Shown here: piece after piece, positions 11,063 to 24,000 of the stretch
How positions within the stretch are numbered: position 1 is the first letter of the stretch
Layout of the letters: each line of letters starts with the position of its first letter
From: Paraspadella gotoi
Taxonomy: Eukaryota > Chaetognatha
Direction of reading: 5' to 3'
Length of the DNA: 64,000 bases
Assembly: GCA_051294375.1 (NCBI GenBank)
Contig: CM119265.1
Coordinates: 10,433,042-10,497,041 of the forward strand
Notes under the pieces: model-generated
Databases searched by the model: none
What the model was told of the DNA's origin: nothing
Seen by the model: only the letters and a program-made list of their open reading frames with translations
Translations under genes and position numbers: made by a program

Positions 11063-13267
11063 TTAACAGAAAACCTGGAATTTAATTGAATCAGATGAGT
11101 TTATGCGCGTCGGAGTCAGGACGACTCGACACTCACGGCAGCTCGGTTGCTCCAAGGGAGACTTCGATCTTTGCTTGACGCCAGCAGTTTCCCTGATGAC
11201 CGCCTTTAAGCTTCCTTTTTTTCCGACCGAGAACATTCCCCTCTTGTTCCGCGGTGGCAACGTTCGACGGCCGGCGCTCGGGACGCCTGACTCGGGCTTG
11301 GATCTTGGCCTCACGGATCGGGAGCCCTTGACGTGTTTCCGAATTACGGGGCCGAAATTTTTCTCGTTCTTCTGGGGCGTCTTTAACTCGTCCTGCCTCT
11401 GCTTCATGCGCGATATGAGGTCGTCACAAGCTCCCACTCTCTCATTCTCGTCTTTCTCCACGTCTTCTTCGATCCCCGACGAGGAGACGCTTAGATAGGT
11501 CGTCGGCGGCTGAGACTGGCTCGAGCCGAAGCGCGGTTCCGAACAAAAGGAGAAATCGGACCTGATGGAAGTAGAGTCGAGTTCCAGTCGTAGTTTGGAG
11601 GCGATCTCGATGCCTTGATTCGACGAGAAGCTCTGCTCTATCCAAGAAAACGGCGCGTATTCGCGAGGACCGGAGAAAAGATTGGCCGAGCGTCGACGAG
11701 CCGTTTCGACGTTAGGAGGTCCGGTCGAAGGCTTCGCGAACCTGAATCCTCCCCGTTTTAAATCGACGTCATTTGGAGGCGGTGGATCGGAGCCTCGAGC
11801 GTTTCGTTTGAGGGCGCCAAGAGCGCCGACAGAAATGGAACGGAGAACTTGAGCCTTTTTAGTCGTCGTCGCCGTTGTCGTCTTTTTCTTCCTAGGCGTC
11901 TTCATCCCTATCTTCACCCTTGGCGATTTTTTTTTCGATCCCGGAAATTCGGAAACTCTTTGAGCCGGCGTCAGCTCACCTTCAACAGTCGCGCGAATCG
12001 GTCTTCCACGGCCTCGCCGAGGCTTGTACGAGTGTTCGGTCGGCCCGGGGATCACTTCGATCATCGGCAACGGTTCGGCAAAGCCCCCCTTTTCGTTTCG
12101 ACTTCCGATGTCACGGAGCCATGAGTTTCCGTCGTCGATGTCGACAGTTACCATCGCCATGGAATCGGTCGTTGCACTCTTCGCAGCGTCGCATAAAACT
12201 CCATCCGCTATGGTAACATTTGTATTCTCGAGATTTCCCCCGTTTGCTATGGTGGTGCGGCTGGCCGCTGAATCAATGCTCTTTAATCCCTCTTCCAAAT
12301 ATCCAGCTCGATTCTCATCGACCGGGACGATGTCGATGATTTTAAAAGCGGCTGCGTCGACAACGTCGTCCTCCTCTCTCCGCGGGGTGCTGATGTAGAC
12401 TCTATCCGCGTCAAGGGGGAATCCCGTCGGCAACTTGATCGACTTGGAATTCCCCAAATCATCTTCTTTGCCACTTTCGACGATGGGCGAAGGGGAGCGA
12501 CCTCTCGGAACCGGGGAAAAGTGCCGACAGCGTTGAGAGGCTTCGCGATCTTCGACTGACGGAATCCCGAAAAGAAATTCCGAGCCACTGATGGAATCGC
12601 CTCCCCTGCAGCCTCGCAGCAGCCGCGGCGCCATGCTCTTGCAGCGACGATTCAGAACGATTTCCGCGGAGCGTCTCACGGGGCCAGGGGCGTTGGAGGA
12701 CGGCGGAATTTTGGCGGATAACAGACGTTTTCTGCGCTGGGATCGTCTCGGCGATGGACGCGAAGCCTTGGACTGCGTGTTCGTGATGTCGTCGAGATGT
12801 TTCAAGGCCGGTCTGGAGTTAGTCGCTCGGGGCCAATTATCGTCATCTCCCTGCCTTTCGAGAGGGTCGTCGATGCGATCGGAATTTTCTTCGGGGATCA
12901 GCGTCTGAGAAGTTGCGTCGTGGGAACGAAGATGAACGCAGGATTTGTGCTCAGGGAGAGAGGAGTGAAAACGAAATGCCGGGAGAGCGGGAATGCTGCT
13001 GATGAAGCCGATGATCATATTGCGAACGCAGGGAATGCAAAGATCCTCCTCGTGAACATTCAAACGTCGCTCCAGCCATTCAAGGTTTTTGATGAATTGG
13101 CCGTATTGCGAGAGGCAGGAGCGCAGTTCAGCCTTCCAGTTCATTCTCGCGCGACTTTGGCCAAGAATAATTGATCTACGTCTACAACTATCTAGAAAGA
13201 AATTGTCCCGATTTGGACGGGACGTCAAATCGTCGTCCGCTAAAGAACTTTTTAACAAGCGACCCAC
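11063..13267 (-). CDS. Orphan 734-residue basic protein with one AT-hook-like motif
   Basis: A single uninterrupted ORF of 734 codons; codon use resembles the neighbouring genes. I do not recognise a family. Residues ~42-110 ('MNWKAELRSCLSQYGQFIKN', 'LEWLERRLNV', then CIPC) look like the only folded helical part. The rest is Ser/Arg/Lys-rich and disordered, with an AT-hook-like core 'RRGRGRP' and basic runs such as 'KTPRKKK', suggesting a nuclear DNA- or chromatin-associated protein. Translation may start at Met42 (13144) instead of Met1, since the conserved-looking part begins there. It sits 617 bp downstream of the separase stop on the same strand. Function is unknown. Confidence 0.6.
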   Translation of the reverse strand: MGRLLKSSLADDDLTSRPNRDNFFLDSCRRRSIILGQSRARMNWKAELRSCLSQYGQFIKNLEWLERRLNVHEEDLCIPCVRNMIIGFISSIPALPAFRFHSSLPEHKSCVHLRSHDATSQTLIPEENSDRIDDPLERQGDDDNWPRATNSRPALKHLDDITNTQSKASRPSPRRSQRRKRLLSAKIPPSSNAPGPVRRSAEIVLNRRCKSMAPRLLRGCRGGDSISGSEFLFGIPSVEDREASQRCRHFSPVPRGRSPSPIVESGKEDDLGNSKSIKLPTGFPLDADRVYISTPRREEDDVVDAAAFKIIDIVPVDENRAGYLEEGLKSIDSAASRTTIANGGNLENTNVTIADGVLCDAAKSATTDSMAMVTVDIDDGNSWLRDIGSRNEKGGFAEPLPMIEVIPGPTEHSYKPRRGRGRPIRATVEGELTPAQRVSEFPGSKKKSPRVKIGMKTPRKKKTTTATTTKKAQVLRSISVGALGALKRNARGSDPPPPNDVDLKRGGFRFAKPSTGPPNVETARRRSANLFSGPREYAPFSWIEQSFSSNQGIEIASKLRLELDSTSIRSDFSFCSEPRFGSSQSQPPTTYLSVSSSGIEEDVEKDENERVGACDDLISRMKQRQDELKTPQKNEKNFGPVIRKHVKGSRSVRPRSKPESGVPSAGRRTLPPRNKRGMFSVGKKGSLKAVIRETAGVKQRSKSPLEQPSCRECRVVLTPTRINSSDSIKFQVFC

Positions 13268-13883
13268 CGAATCATCTAACTAGAAAAAAATAGTAAACGG
13301 GTTAACTAACTCAAGTTCTCGTAGCTATCGTTTTTACAATTAAGAAATGTGAACACGAGAAAGTAATGAAAAAGGTAAAAATCAGTTTTTTATTCGAGTA
13401 ACAAAACATCAACTTTTCAAAGAAGCATCATGAGACCATGTTGACCATGTTGAATAAAATAAGACGAAGAAACTTTCGGAAAACTTTTTTTAAACACCAT
13501 ATTTAACACCTCCTATATGCCCCATTGCTCATAATTATAGATTAAATCCGCTTCTATAAAAAGAAGCAAAAATTTTTCATGGTTTGTTTTAACTTTCAAT
13601 ATTTACGTGTTAAGTTTAAGAAAATTTACGGAGTCTTATTTATTACACAACACGTTGAGACGTATCGTACGGACCAAGCGCCTTATTTTACGGCGTAAGG
13701 AATTAATATATATAAAAAAACAAAATGAAAATAGCAAGTACAAAAATAGTTATTTTCTAAAAGATATGTAAAATAAAAAAAATGTAAAGGCTTTCTTCAG
13801 TTTTAAAATAATAGCAAAAGAAAAACTTGGTAACGAGAAGTTATATATTGCGAGCGTTGGCAAGGAACGCGGCGGCGACGTCA
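13268..13883. other. Intergenic region, no gene seen
   Basis: AT-rich spacer between the separase stop codon and the orphan gene start. It should contain the separase 3' UTR. I see no ORF, RNA gene or shared repeat. Confidence 0.45.
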
Positions 13884-15047
13884 CTATTTCTTCCTAAAGA
13901 CGGGAATGCCGTAAGTGATGACGGCGCGCCCGTTGGCGTGCTTGCACTTGAGCTTCTCGCAGGCTTTGTCCAACACCTTCGACAAAGGGATCTTTTCGCC
14001 CGGCGTCGTCTCTTTAAGCCAGTAATCGAGCATGTCCTGTTATATTTAAAAATAAGTTTTATTCATCAATGATTGAATAAGTATTTAAATAATCTTCAAA
14101 CAAGAAGACGAATATAAGACTTCTTTCAATTATATTAACAGATACTGACCTGCGTGAAGATATCGATGTCACGGTCAGTGATTTCCCAAAGAGCGGTTAC
14201 GGTCGCCGGCGAGCAGCCGATGATGAAGGGGATCACGCGACCCCAAGGCTCCAAATTCCCACCTAAGATGATAATGGAGGTAAAACACTTAATATTTTCA
14301 ATGGCAGTGTTGCAGAACATGGACTTAAAAATCAGCTCAACATATAAATCTTCAATGACTTATACCGACCCAGACTAGCGAGCAATCCGCTGCTGCAGCC
14401 AATCAGTAGACAGACGGCGCGAATGACTTCCCGCTGGACGTCCTCTTTGCCCAGAAAGACGGCGCCGGAACCGTGACCGCAGTACATGTAAATGTCCTGA
14501 ACGAAAAAAAATGGTAAATTCCAACAGAGAAAGAGCCATGGTCCATTGCTACTCACTTTGGTCCTGATTTCTCGCAGCGCCACTTCGGTCGCGGGCTCGA
14601 CTCCCACAACTCCGTCCCATTGAGGGAAGGATTTCTCGACCCAAATGTTCATCCTGACACGCGATCCCGCCAAATTCGAGGCCGGATCGATGAGATACCA
14701 TCCCTGTTTTAAAGAATTTAAAAAAATCTTAAAAGTATAGTGATTCGCCAGACGTTACTAAAAAATCCGAAAAAAAAACCCGAATGATTAATGCGATAAC
14801 GAATTATTAATGTAATAGTAATTTATTGATGTAATAATAATTGATTATTGAGTAATAATAATTGATTATTGAGTAATAATAATTGATTATTGATGCGATG
14901 ATAACCAATTATTGATGCGATGATAACCAAATGATTGATGCGATGATAACCAAATAATTGATGCGATGATAACCAAATGATTGATGCGATGATAACCAAA
15001 TGATTGATGCGATGATAGTCATTCATCGATGTGATGAGATGAAAAAC

Positions 15048-15085
<38 letters not shown>

Positions 15086-18000
15086 AAAAAGATAAAAAGA
15101 AGCTGGACAGCCGCTGCAGAGCTTAACTCGTTTTTAGACGAATCAGAAGCAGCGACGGAAAAAAATAGAGAGAGAGCGACATATATTTAAAAGAGAGAGA
15201 TAAAGAGCCTGACAGCCGCAGCAGAGCTGAACTCGTCTATATATATAAAAATTGTTTTGTAAATAAAACAAACAAACGAGTGGAGGAATATGAAACATAA
15301 AAATTTAAAAGACCTCAATGATGAGAGGCCATATCTAAATTTTTAGCTTCCTATGGTTACACATTTGAGCTATTTTCAATGATAAAACAGCGTGACGACG
15401 ATGACGGCACAAAGAAGCAATACGAAATGGTTATCTACGGCCAAGACGGGCTTACATGTTCATTGGCAAGTTATCAGTATAAACAATAAAATAAGGAGAA
15501 CCATCCGCTAAAGGCTTTCTCACAGGACCTTATTTCCGTCAACGCCTCCTTCGCGGTAAAGAGCCGCTTGGTCCAAAAGGACGGGGAGAAATAAAGCGGA
15601 GGGAAGGCGCGTGGTGGACGAATTGAGGGCGAGGGATGGAAATCGTTCCACAGGCATCACTTGGAGGTGACCGTCCAATACTGAAGAAAAAGAAAAATCC
15701 TTAATCCTTATTGAAAATAATAAAATGACGATGTAACCCTGTTGACTAAGTTCAACCCGCCTATAAGCATTACACTTTCAGTTGTGACCCGGTGGCTTAT
15801 TTAATAAAACCATCAGCTCATGACGAGGAACCGGTTTCAATCCCAATCCGGTACCTACCCTGTGGGAAGCGTGAGGTCGGCCTTTACCGCCTTGGGGGCC
15901 TGGTAAACCCCCAAGCCTGGTTCTATAGGAGTGGGACTCAGGTTATGAATTACATTGTATATATTATTTGTCAGGTTCCCGGCCGATGTACCACTATAGG
16001 AAAGGGACTCAGGTTATGAATTATACGTTATTTGTTACTTGCACCTTCAGTGATAGTAAATTTTTTTACAATAGCTAAATAACTAAATACAAATATAATT
16101 TATCTTTATTAATATAATTATTGTTTATTCAATAAAAATATTCAATACTTTATATATTGCGCAAAGACTTCAGAGACATGGGACTCTCACATGAGAGTAC
16201 TTCCCATGATCCAAGCTGACCATTGATTTTACCTTTGAATAATAAAATATTTATTAGTTATGAAAAGGTCAGCCAGAATAGAGAGAAACTCTTAATTATG
16301 AATGTCATAATTATTCTATAATATTATCATAAAATTGTCTACAAATTAATTAAAATACTAAACAATATAGAAAAGCATTATAAAATCCAAAAATATACCT
16401 AATAATAAAATAGAACCTAAATCAATTGAACTTAAAATGATTTACTACTATATGCAAATGAGATTGATGAAATTTCAATCTTATTAAGTATCGTTCTAAG
16501 AATATCTCTTCCAAGCTCAGGACCCGTTCCATGGCTGCTGAGAGGGCATAGAAGTTACGGATAGTAGTCTTCAGCCCACTAAGCGCCTTATCCACAACCC
16601 TAATACTAGCGGTAGCCGACCAAATTCAAAATTGGGAAAAACCAGAATCAATTAAAAAAACTTAAAATATAAAAAAAAAATTGTTTACATTATATAGCAA
16701 AATAATAATTTTAATTAGCGAATTACTCATGGTTCGGAACTTTTTTGCAAAAAAATATTTTAACACAATAACTAATACTAATAATGGATTCGTTTAATAC
16801 TGTTCCCATTAAAATTTGAATTTGGTCGGCTACCGCTACCTAAACTAGAGAAAGATAGCTAGTCGCATTTCTTGAAAAAGAAAGTCGTAAACACGCCCAA
16901 TACTTACCCAAGACGACGGGACTGAATTGAGTGAGGATCTTTTTCAACTTTGTTCCTTGAGGACAAACAGCTTCCTCCAGCATATTCTCCAGCTTTCTGA
17001 GAATCTCTTGGGACTCAATGATGGAAAGCTGCGCGCCAATGAGCTGCTGGACAGCCTCGACGCGAAGCGCGGGGGTCAGTGTTTGATAGGACTTCAGCAG
17101 CGCTTGCATTAAGATTGGCGGGAGTGTCTCTCCGAGTTCTTCGGATACGGTTGGCAGGAGCTGCAAAGCCCGCGCCGTGAGGCCCGGCCAGTCGAGCTCT
17201 GTTAAGGATGAAGTTTTTTTTTTAAATCGCGGCACTTTACTGCTTTTTTTTCGATCATCACCTTCCCCGTTCTGAGCAACAACGTTGCCAAGAAGCAGGC
17301 CGATCCAGGGGCCCAGCAAATCCCGTTCAGCGTTCGCGAGAAAGACGGCCATGTTGCGGTCCTCGGATTCCCGTTTGGCCCAGTACGAGACCAGATCGTC
17401 GTGACCTTTCTTGACGGAATCAAGGTTGGCCTCCAGTTGGCGCTGGTAGCTGGAGAGGAGACGAGGGTTGAAGGGGAAGGTCAGACTGCAGAGGAAGGTC
17501 TCCAGCGAGTAAAGAGACACGAGGAGAAGCGAAGTGGAGGAAGGTTTGGCCGAGACGGAAGGCAGAATGGGGGAAGAGTCGACCACTTGTAATTGAACCA
17601 ATTTCCATGAGGAAGGAAGAGATTCTGGCGAAAAATTGTATTTTATTTACAGGTAATTAAATATATATATATATACTACAATTTTTCATTCATACATCTC
17701 TAACCAGTGAATTGAATGCGTGGGAAATTACCAGAAATTCTCGAAAATATTTGCTGCGATGTTTGATTAAATTTCATCATGCTAGTCGTGGGTTTGCAGA
17801 GCGACGGGGCTTCCTTCATATAACCGAAATTAGTTCTTATCACAAATTTTGACGAGTTTAATAGGCACATGTGGCGAAAGGCTAGACCCGTGGATTGAAG
17901 GGCCATCGAGAAGCAAGAAACAGAATCATCGGGACCTGAAGAATTAGGGGGAAAAGGATAGAAGGGAGTAGCGAGTCGTTTTTCTCTTTAGAATCGTATT

Positions 18001-21000
18001 CCAAAAATTTACCCTTTAACATGGCCAGCCGTTCAAAACATTTGCGGGCCACAAAACCCCCGGGTGAAGCGGCCATTAAATCTACGGCCTTCTGCGCCAA
18101 TTGAATGGCACGCCCGAGGGCGAATGTCTCAACGCCACCTACATAAGCATCGCCGGCGTTGTTTTCGAGATCATCGCGGTCTCCGTCGAAGAGTTTAAGC
18201 TTGGGACGCACTTTTCCGTTTGGACTGTCGCGTCGCATGACCTCGGCATCCATCACATGGTGGCTCTTGATCTTGGTCTCGACACCGCGCTCACTTTTCA
18301 CCAAGGGTTCGAGCAGTAGGCTTGGCGACGGAAACACGTTGTCAATTATTTCGTCCTCGTGATTCATCAAGACGCTGACGTTGACGAGTTGATCGTCATC
18401 CTCTCCCGCGCGAACCGTCTCCCCGGACGACGCATCAACGCCGCGCTTCGTGCGCGTGGAGGTACGCGTCTTAGGTCGGTCGTCAGCGCTGCCGCAATTG
18501 CTCGTCAAGGCTCTCTTTTGACTCGCGAATCTCATGGTCGGAGATGAAGTCAGCTTTATCTTCTGCATCCCGTCCTCAACTTTTTCGATCGCGAGGTCAT
18601 CGTCGCCGTTCTTCTTCGGTCTCCCTCGACGACGTTTTGTCTGGGAGACGTCGCCCGAGTCGTCTTCGCCAGTTTCTTCGAGCTTTCGACGAGGTGACGT
18701 CTTTTTCGTAAAAATGTCATCCTCTTCGACGCTGCTCTCCGACGAACTTGGCATCACGAAACGCTTCGGCGACACTTTGAAGGTTTTTTTGCGCCCGCGG
18801 ACGATTGTATTCGAAGATCCGTCGCCACTCAACGACGCCGGCATTCGGCGCAGCGACCCGTTGTCTTCCGGAGACGACGTAACCTCGAGCACGATGGTCG
18901 GGACATTCTGTCGAGCTTCGGATCCTTTGGGTTTAGATTCGGACGGAGACAACGGTTTTGCGTGCGGAGTCGCTCGAGCTTTTCTAATCGCCGAAAATGA
19001 CTGTAGAGGGGGACTAATTAACCGGCCGCTCTTAGAATTCCCCTCAGAACATTTAGTGTAGGTAGAGGGAAGTTTAACTTTGATCTTTTGATCTTTAGGC
19101 GTTTGCACGGAGGATTTCCGGGCCCTTGGCGTAGACGGCTCGACCAAGCTGACTTTGGCGGTACGACTTTTGGTCACACGTTTCTTAGGAGCCTTGGGCA
19201 ACTCTAACTTGACTTCAGTTTTGTCATCTTCAACACCGGCCTTTGCTTTAGACTCCGAGCAGTCCTCGAACACAAAGAAAGCTGGTTGATTCGAGGCCGA
19301 CTTGAGCTCCGGGGGAGAGACGTTTTTGGGTTTGTTAAGATTGGTCATCTCGCCCGCCGACGCTTTCTTCACGCGTTTCGGGGGACAATTTTCGGCGTTG
19401 AATTTAGATTTATTAGCAGAAGTGGATAAGGATTGTTTGCTAGAAGGGTCATCGCTACCGCGGAGTAGAATTTGAAATTGGGCGCCAAGATTTTCGGTCG
19501 ACTTCTTTGCCGGAGAGACAAGCAAATTCCACGAGGGCGAAATCATCCGTTCATTGACGGACAACGATTTGCCCAGGGAGAAGAGGTAGAGGTAATGAGA
19601 CGTGCCCAATGTGGCAGGACTTACGACAACGGGCCAGTTACTATGGTCGCCCTCGTCGACGACACGTTTCAGTAGAGATTGCCCTTCGCCGATGCGACCA
19701 AGGAGCATTAGACCTTCGGCCTTGAGATTATGAGCGCGGAGAAGGTCGTCAAAGAAAGGCTCGGCAGGATGAGTCGGCGAGTTACGGCACATTTCGCGCC
19801 CGGGCAAAAACTTGGCCCACGCCTCACCCTTTCGTTTCCAAGTATCAGTGCACTTTTTGATAACCTTGACAGCGGCGTCGGCAGCATGGCACGCCTGCAG
19901 CGGCGCGTCCTGCTTTAACAGCAGGCTCGAGTGTTGCAGCATCATTTCGACTAGGCACTGTTGGTACGGAGAGTCAGCGCAGTGCGAGCAAACGCAGCCA
20001 TCGTCGTGGGAAACAAAGGAAGGCACACAACTGGCGGTGCGTTTGAGGAATGGAGAGGAAGATTTGAAGGAGGCAGAAGGGGAGCCTTCGGATTTGAGTC
20101 GAACTTGATCAACCTATTCAAGATCAAGAGCATATAATATTTTTTGAATAATAAAAATTGTTATAACATACATGTATTCCTTAGAACACTAACTCAGTAC
20201 CCCATGTAAGAGCAAATATGCCCTCCTATATCCCACCTTGGGCAAAATGTAGGAGGCGTCGTCCTCATCGTCCTCCAACAAAGATTCGATCAACGGGGAT
20301 TTGTTCCCGACAACTCCGGCCAGTTTGAGATGCGCGAGGAAGGCGTCGCCGGGGGAGTTGAGCACAAACGCCACCTCCTTAAGTCGCGACTCGGCCATCA
20401 ACTTGGCGTCCATCAAAATATCGCGGGACGCGCGGGCAAGCATTATCTTTGCCATCCAGTGAGGAAGACCGAAGCGTTCCGCGACCTTTTTTTTCGGGGG
20501 GGGGGATAAGTAATTTAGGAAAAACTGACACGAGCCAGTTGGCGCTTTTTAACAAAAACCTGAAAGGCCTCTTTGTAGAGAAACCCGCTCTCCCTTATCC
20601 ATTCTGTCTCGTCGCACATCTTGCAAAAAAAGATGTAGACGCTGATGATGGCGAAAGTCGTTTCGACGACGTTGAAGTCTCGATTCCCTCGAGCCTGCTT
20701 GACGACGGTCTTGGCCAGGCTCTCGCTTAGACGAGAAGCGAACTGCAGGATCGCCAGAGACGATTCCCACGGTTCGGCAGAGGCTGCATACGGCGCCATC
20801 GACGGAGGAAGGATTAATTGGGCGCCGCGAAGGCAGCAGAGTTCCACCAAAACTCTGTTAAAAACAATCGATTTTGGGTCGCATTGTAAATTTATTAAGA
20901 AAAGTAAATTCGTCAATTGTTTAGTGTCTAGTGTGTATTTCATTGAACGTAATTTAAAAAAAATAATATAGTGGTCTTTTCATACATGAAACATTCTTTG

Positions 21001-24000
21001 AAACATTATACCACTTCATTGATAGGGAAGACAGGTAATCTGGGAGTGAATAAACGAGAATGTAAGAGTCTGGATTGAAAGCTTGCAGGGACCTGCTATG
21101 TCATTATCTTGTAAGAGTGATGGAGGCCTTAAACCACCTAAGCCTGTCCAAAGTCAGGGGCAAGATAGTTTATTTATTGAATAAGATAATTTTGTAAAAT
21201 GTTACTTTCTAGGAAAAAAGTATATATTTTTAATAAAAGATATCTACTCGAAAACTTATTTTAAAAAGATCAGAACATATCCAAATCTTTATTGAATTTC
21301 CTTTCAGTAGCTTCCTTCTATTTTTTTGTAGGTCAAATCGTTTAGAAGTTACAGGCAAAAAAATATTGTTACTTCAAATGAAAAATGGCGAAAAAAAGGA
21401 TTTAATTTTCCACCATTTTTAATATTTAATTATTTGTTTTTATTTTAAACAATTACATATTTTTTTTAATATTTTTTTAATTTGGCAATGCTTTGCCTTT
21501 GCCTTTGCTTTGCCTTGCACCTCTTTCTGGTTCAAAAAAGTATTATTACAGCTCTCAGAAAATAGGGAAAGATGCGCAACTTTAATATCGGGGCTGCGCA
21601 GAATTGCGTTAAAGATGTCGAAAAACATTTCACTGTCATACCTCAATTTGCTGTATAAGAGCATACCCAGACAAAGGCAGGCATTAGGTGATGCTGAGAA
21701 AGGGTATACTAAATATTGAGAATATTATCATAATGTTTTACCCATGTTTTATATACTTTTTATTGAATAAATGAATTATGTCATATACTTTTTTCCTAGA
21801 TAGTATATTGGTTGTACCAATTTCATAAAACCTTATTTTTTCCTTTCTAAAAAAAAACAAAAAACTTACTGCCTATCCATTCCCTTGGCGTTGGCCATCA
21901 TCTCTTTGACGATTGCGTCCGAGACATCGTGATCTTTGATTCTGAAGGCGTGAATGGCCCTGGCCAGCTTGAGATGGGGGCTGGAGTCGCGCTCCGCTGC
22001 CAAGGCACAGTCGGCGTCGATCCATGCGAGGGCACGTCCAGCAGCCTCGTAGTGACGCTGGCGGCAGAGCATAAGCGAGATCTTTGAAACGAGGAAAACA
22101 ATCTCGGAGCGTAGCTGAGGGATACCGGTATGAAAATAATCAAAACACGACAATATGCGAATGAGATTAAGTATGATAAATTTGTATTCTATTTCCCTGA
22201 AGGTCTAATATTAATATTTTACATTAGAAAATGCTTGTGGTTTAATTAATAGCTAAATAATTAATGATTTAATTTTTATAATTACTTAATTATACTTGTG
22301 ATTCCGGCTGACTTCACCGACAATTAATAATATACAGGGGTGGACCATAATAGAACAAAACTTAACGTCCTGCCCTGTCTGAACGATTTGCTTTTTTATA
22401 GTTTCCCTACTTATTTTAATTTTATTTAGGTTGAAAATGGTTGGCACTTATCCCTACAGATATTGAGTTTGTTCAGCTAATTTCAATTTTATAATAAGGA
22501 AAAATCAGAGACTCTTCTTGATTAAAATTTATTTATTCTCATCAGATGTTTTGTACCAATCAACTTTGTCACTTTCTGATGCTTTTAATGATCGCGATTC
22601 TGATCGATTTTAATGGGACCTGGACCAATCGCTTTATCTTTCAATAAGCTTTGTTTTATGTTTCTATATCCAGTGAAATTCATCCATCCAATATAGTTTT
22701 TTTCGTTGTGAAAGAAGTGTCTTCTTTTTTTGCGCCGCAGTGTAAGTTAGATTTTATATGAGAATTTTTTTTTATAATAACAAAACACCAATATGACTTT
22801 TTATCCCCCCAAATTTTTTATTTTTATATCAGATAAATTTTGGCAGATTAATTTGTGAATAATTAGTTAATAATTATTATCATTAATAATTATTATTACT
22901 CTAAAGGTTTAATATAATATTAATTAATTAATGATTTCTTGTAATTTCTTGTAATTCCAGCTGACTTTTCTAAGTTTAATAAGGTCATTTCGTCAGTTAG
23001 GATTACAAGGGTCGGTTTGAACCACTATGCCCTAGCAAGCTCAACACTTAGTTTTAGCAGTAATTAAGATAATAACAAGACATTGCTATCCTTTAATAGG
23101 TCGATACTTGAATACATTGCAAGCCTAACTCTCTAGCTCATTAGTCTTACCAAGATTCTTGGCAAGAAGCCAGTCAAGTAGCCTTCAAACCATTAAGTAA
23201 GTCACTAGTTAATTATCCACTGAACCTATATTTGTAAATGGTCATTGGTCAACCTATGATCAATGAGTCTTTTAAATGATGTTCTTCAAAGAATTGTCTC
23301 CATCATATTAACCGATGTTATGATTAATCAGGGTAACCATTCTCATACAGCTATATCGCCCTCTTATAGTTTTGCTTAACCCTATTATAAAATTTATAAT
23401 CAGCATTAAAAATTGTTAAATTGTAAAACACTGTTAAAATTTGGACGAAAAAATGAAGAAACGTGAACTCACCATACGAGCCTTCGCGAACTCGAGACCC
23501 AGGCTCAGAGACTCTAGAGCTTGATCGGGGCAGGAGGCGAGCTCCCAATAGGCGGCCATGAGGTAGCAGACTTGAACGAGATCGAAGGGAAAGCGAAGAG
23601 AATCAGATCGCTTGTGAAACGCGCCCGACCGGAGAAGGTTGAGAGACATTTCGAGATTTTCGAGAGTTCGACTCTGCATCGAGACGGTGACGAAATTCGT
23701 GCAGGAATCCGTATCGGCCGCGTGAGACTCATCGTCGCCCTCGGGATTATCCGCAGACGGGAGTCGGTTCGGCGAAGCGTTGGCTTCCTCTTGCGCCTTT
23801 TGTTTAGCGGCGATCGTCTCCGCCAATCGCGTCGTCGTGATCACGTGCGTCATAAGATAAGCTGTAAAATATGATTATTATAATCATTTTTTTCGTTGTT
23901 TTGGAGGGATTAGCAAAGTTTTTAATTTTGTACAACGATTTTATTTAATAAGATGCAGACATCTCTAATAATGTTCTAATTCGCAAATGCCAAGCGCTGA

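Noticed and set aside
14823-15026. 67-residue ORF with His-Arg-Ile-Asn repeats
   Set aside because: Translation of the 23-bp minisatellite.
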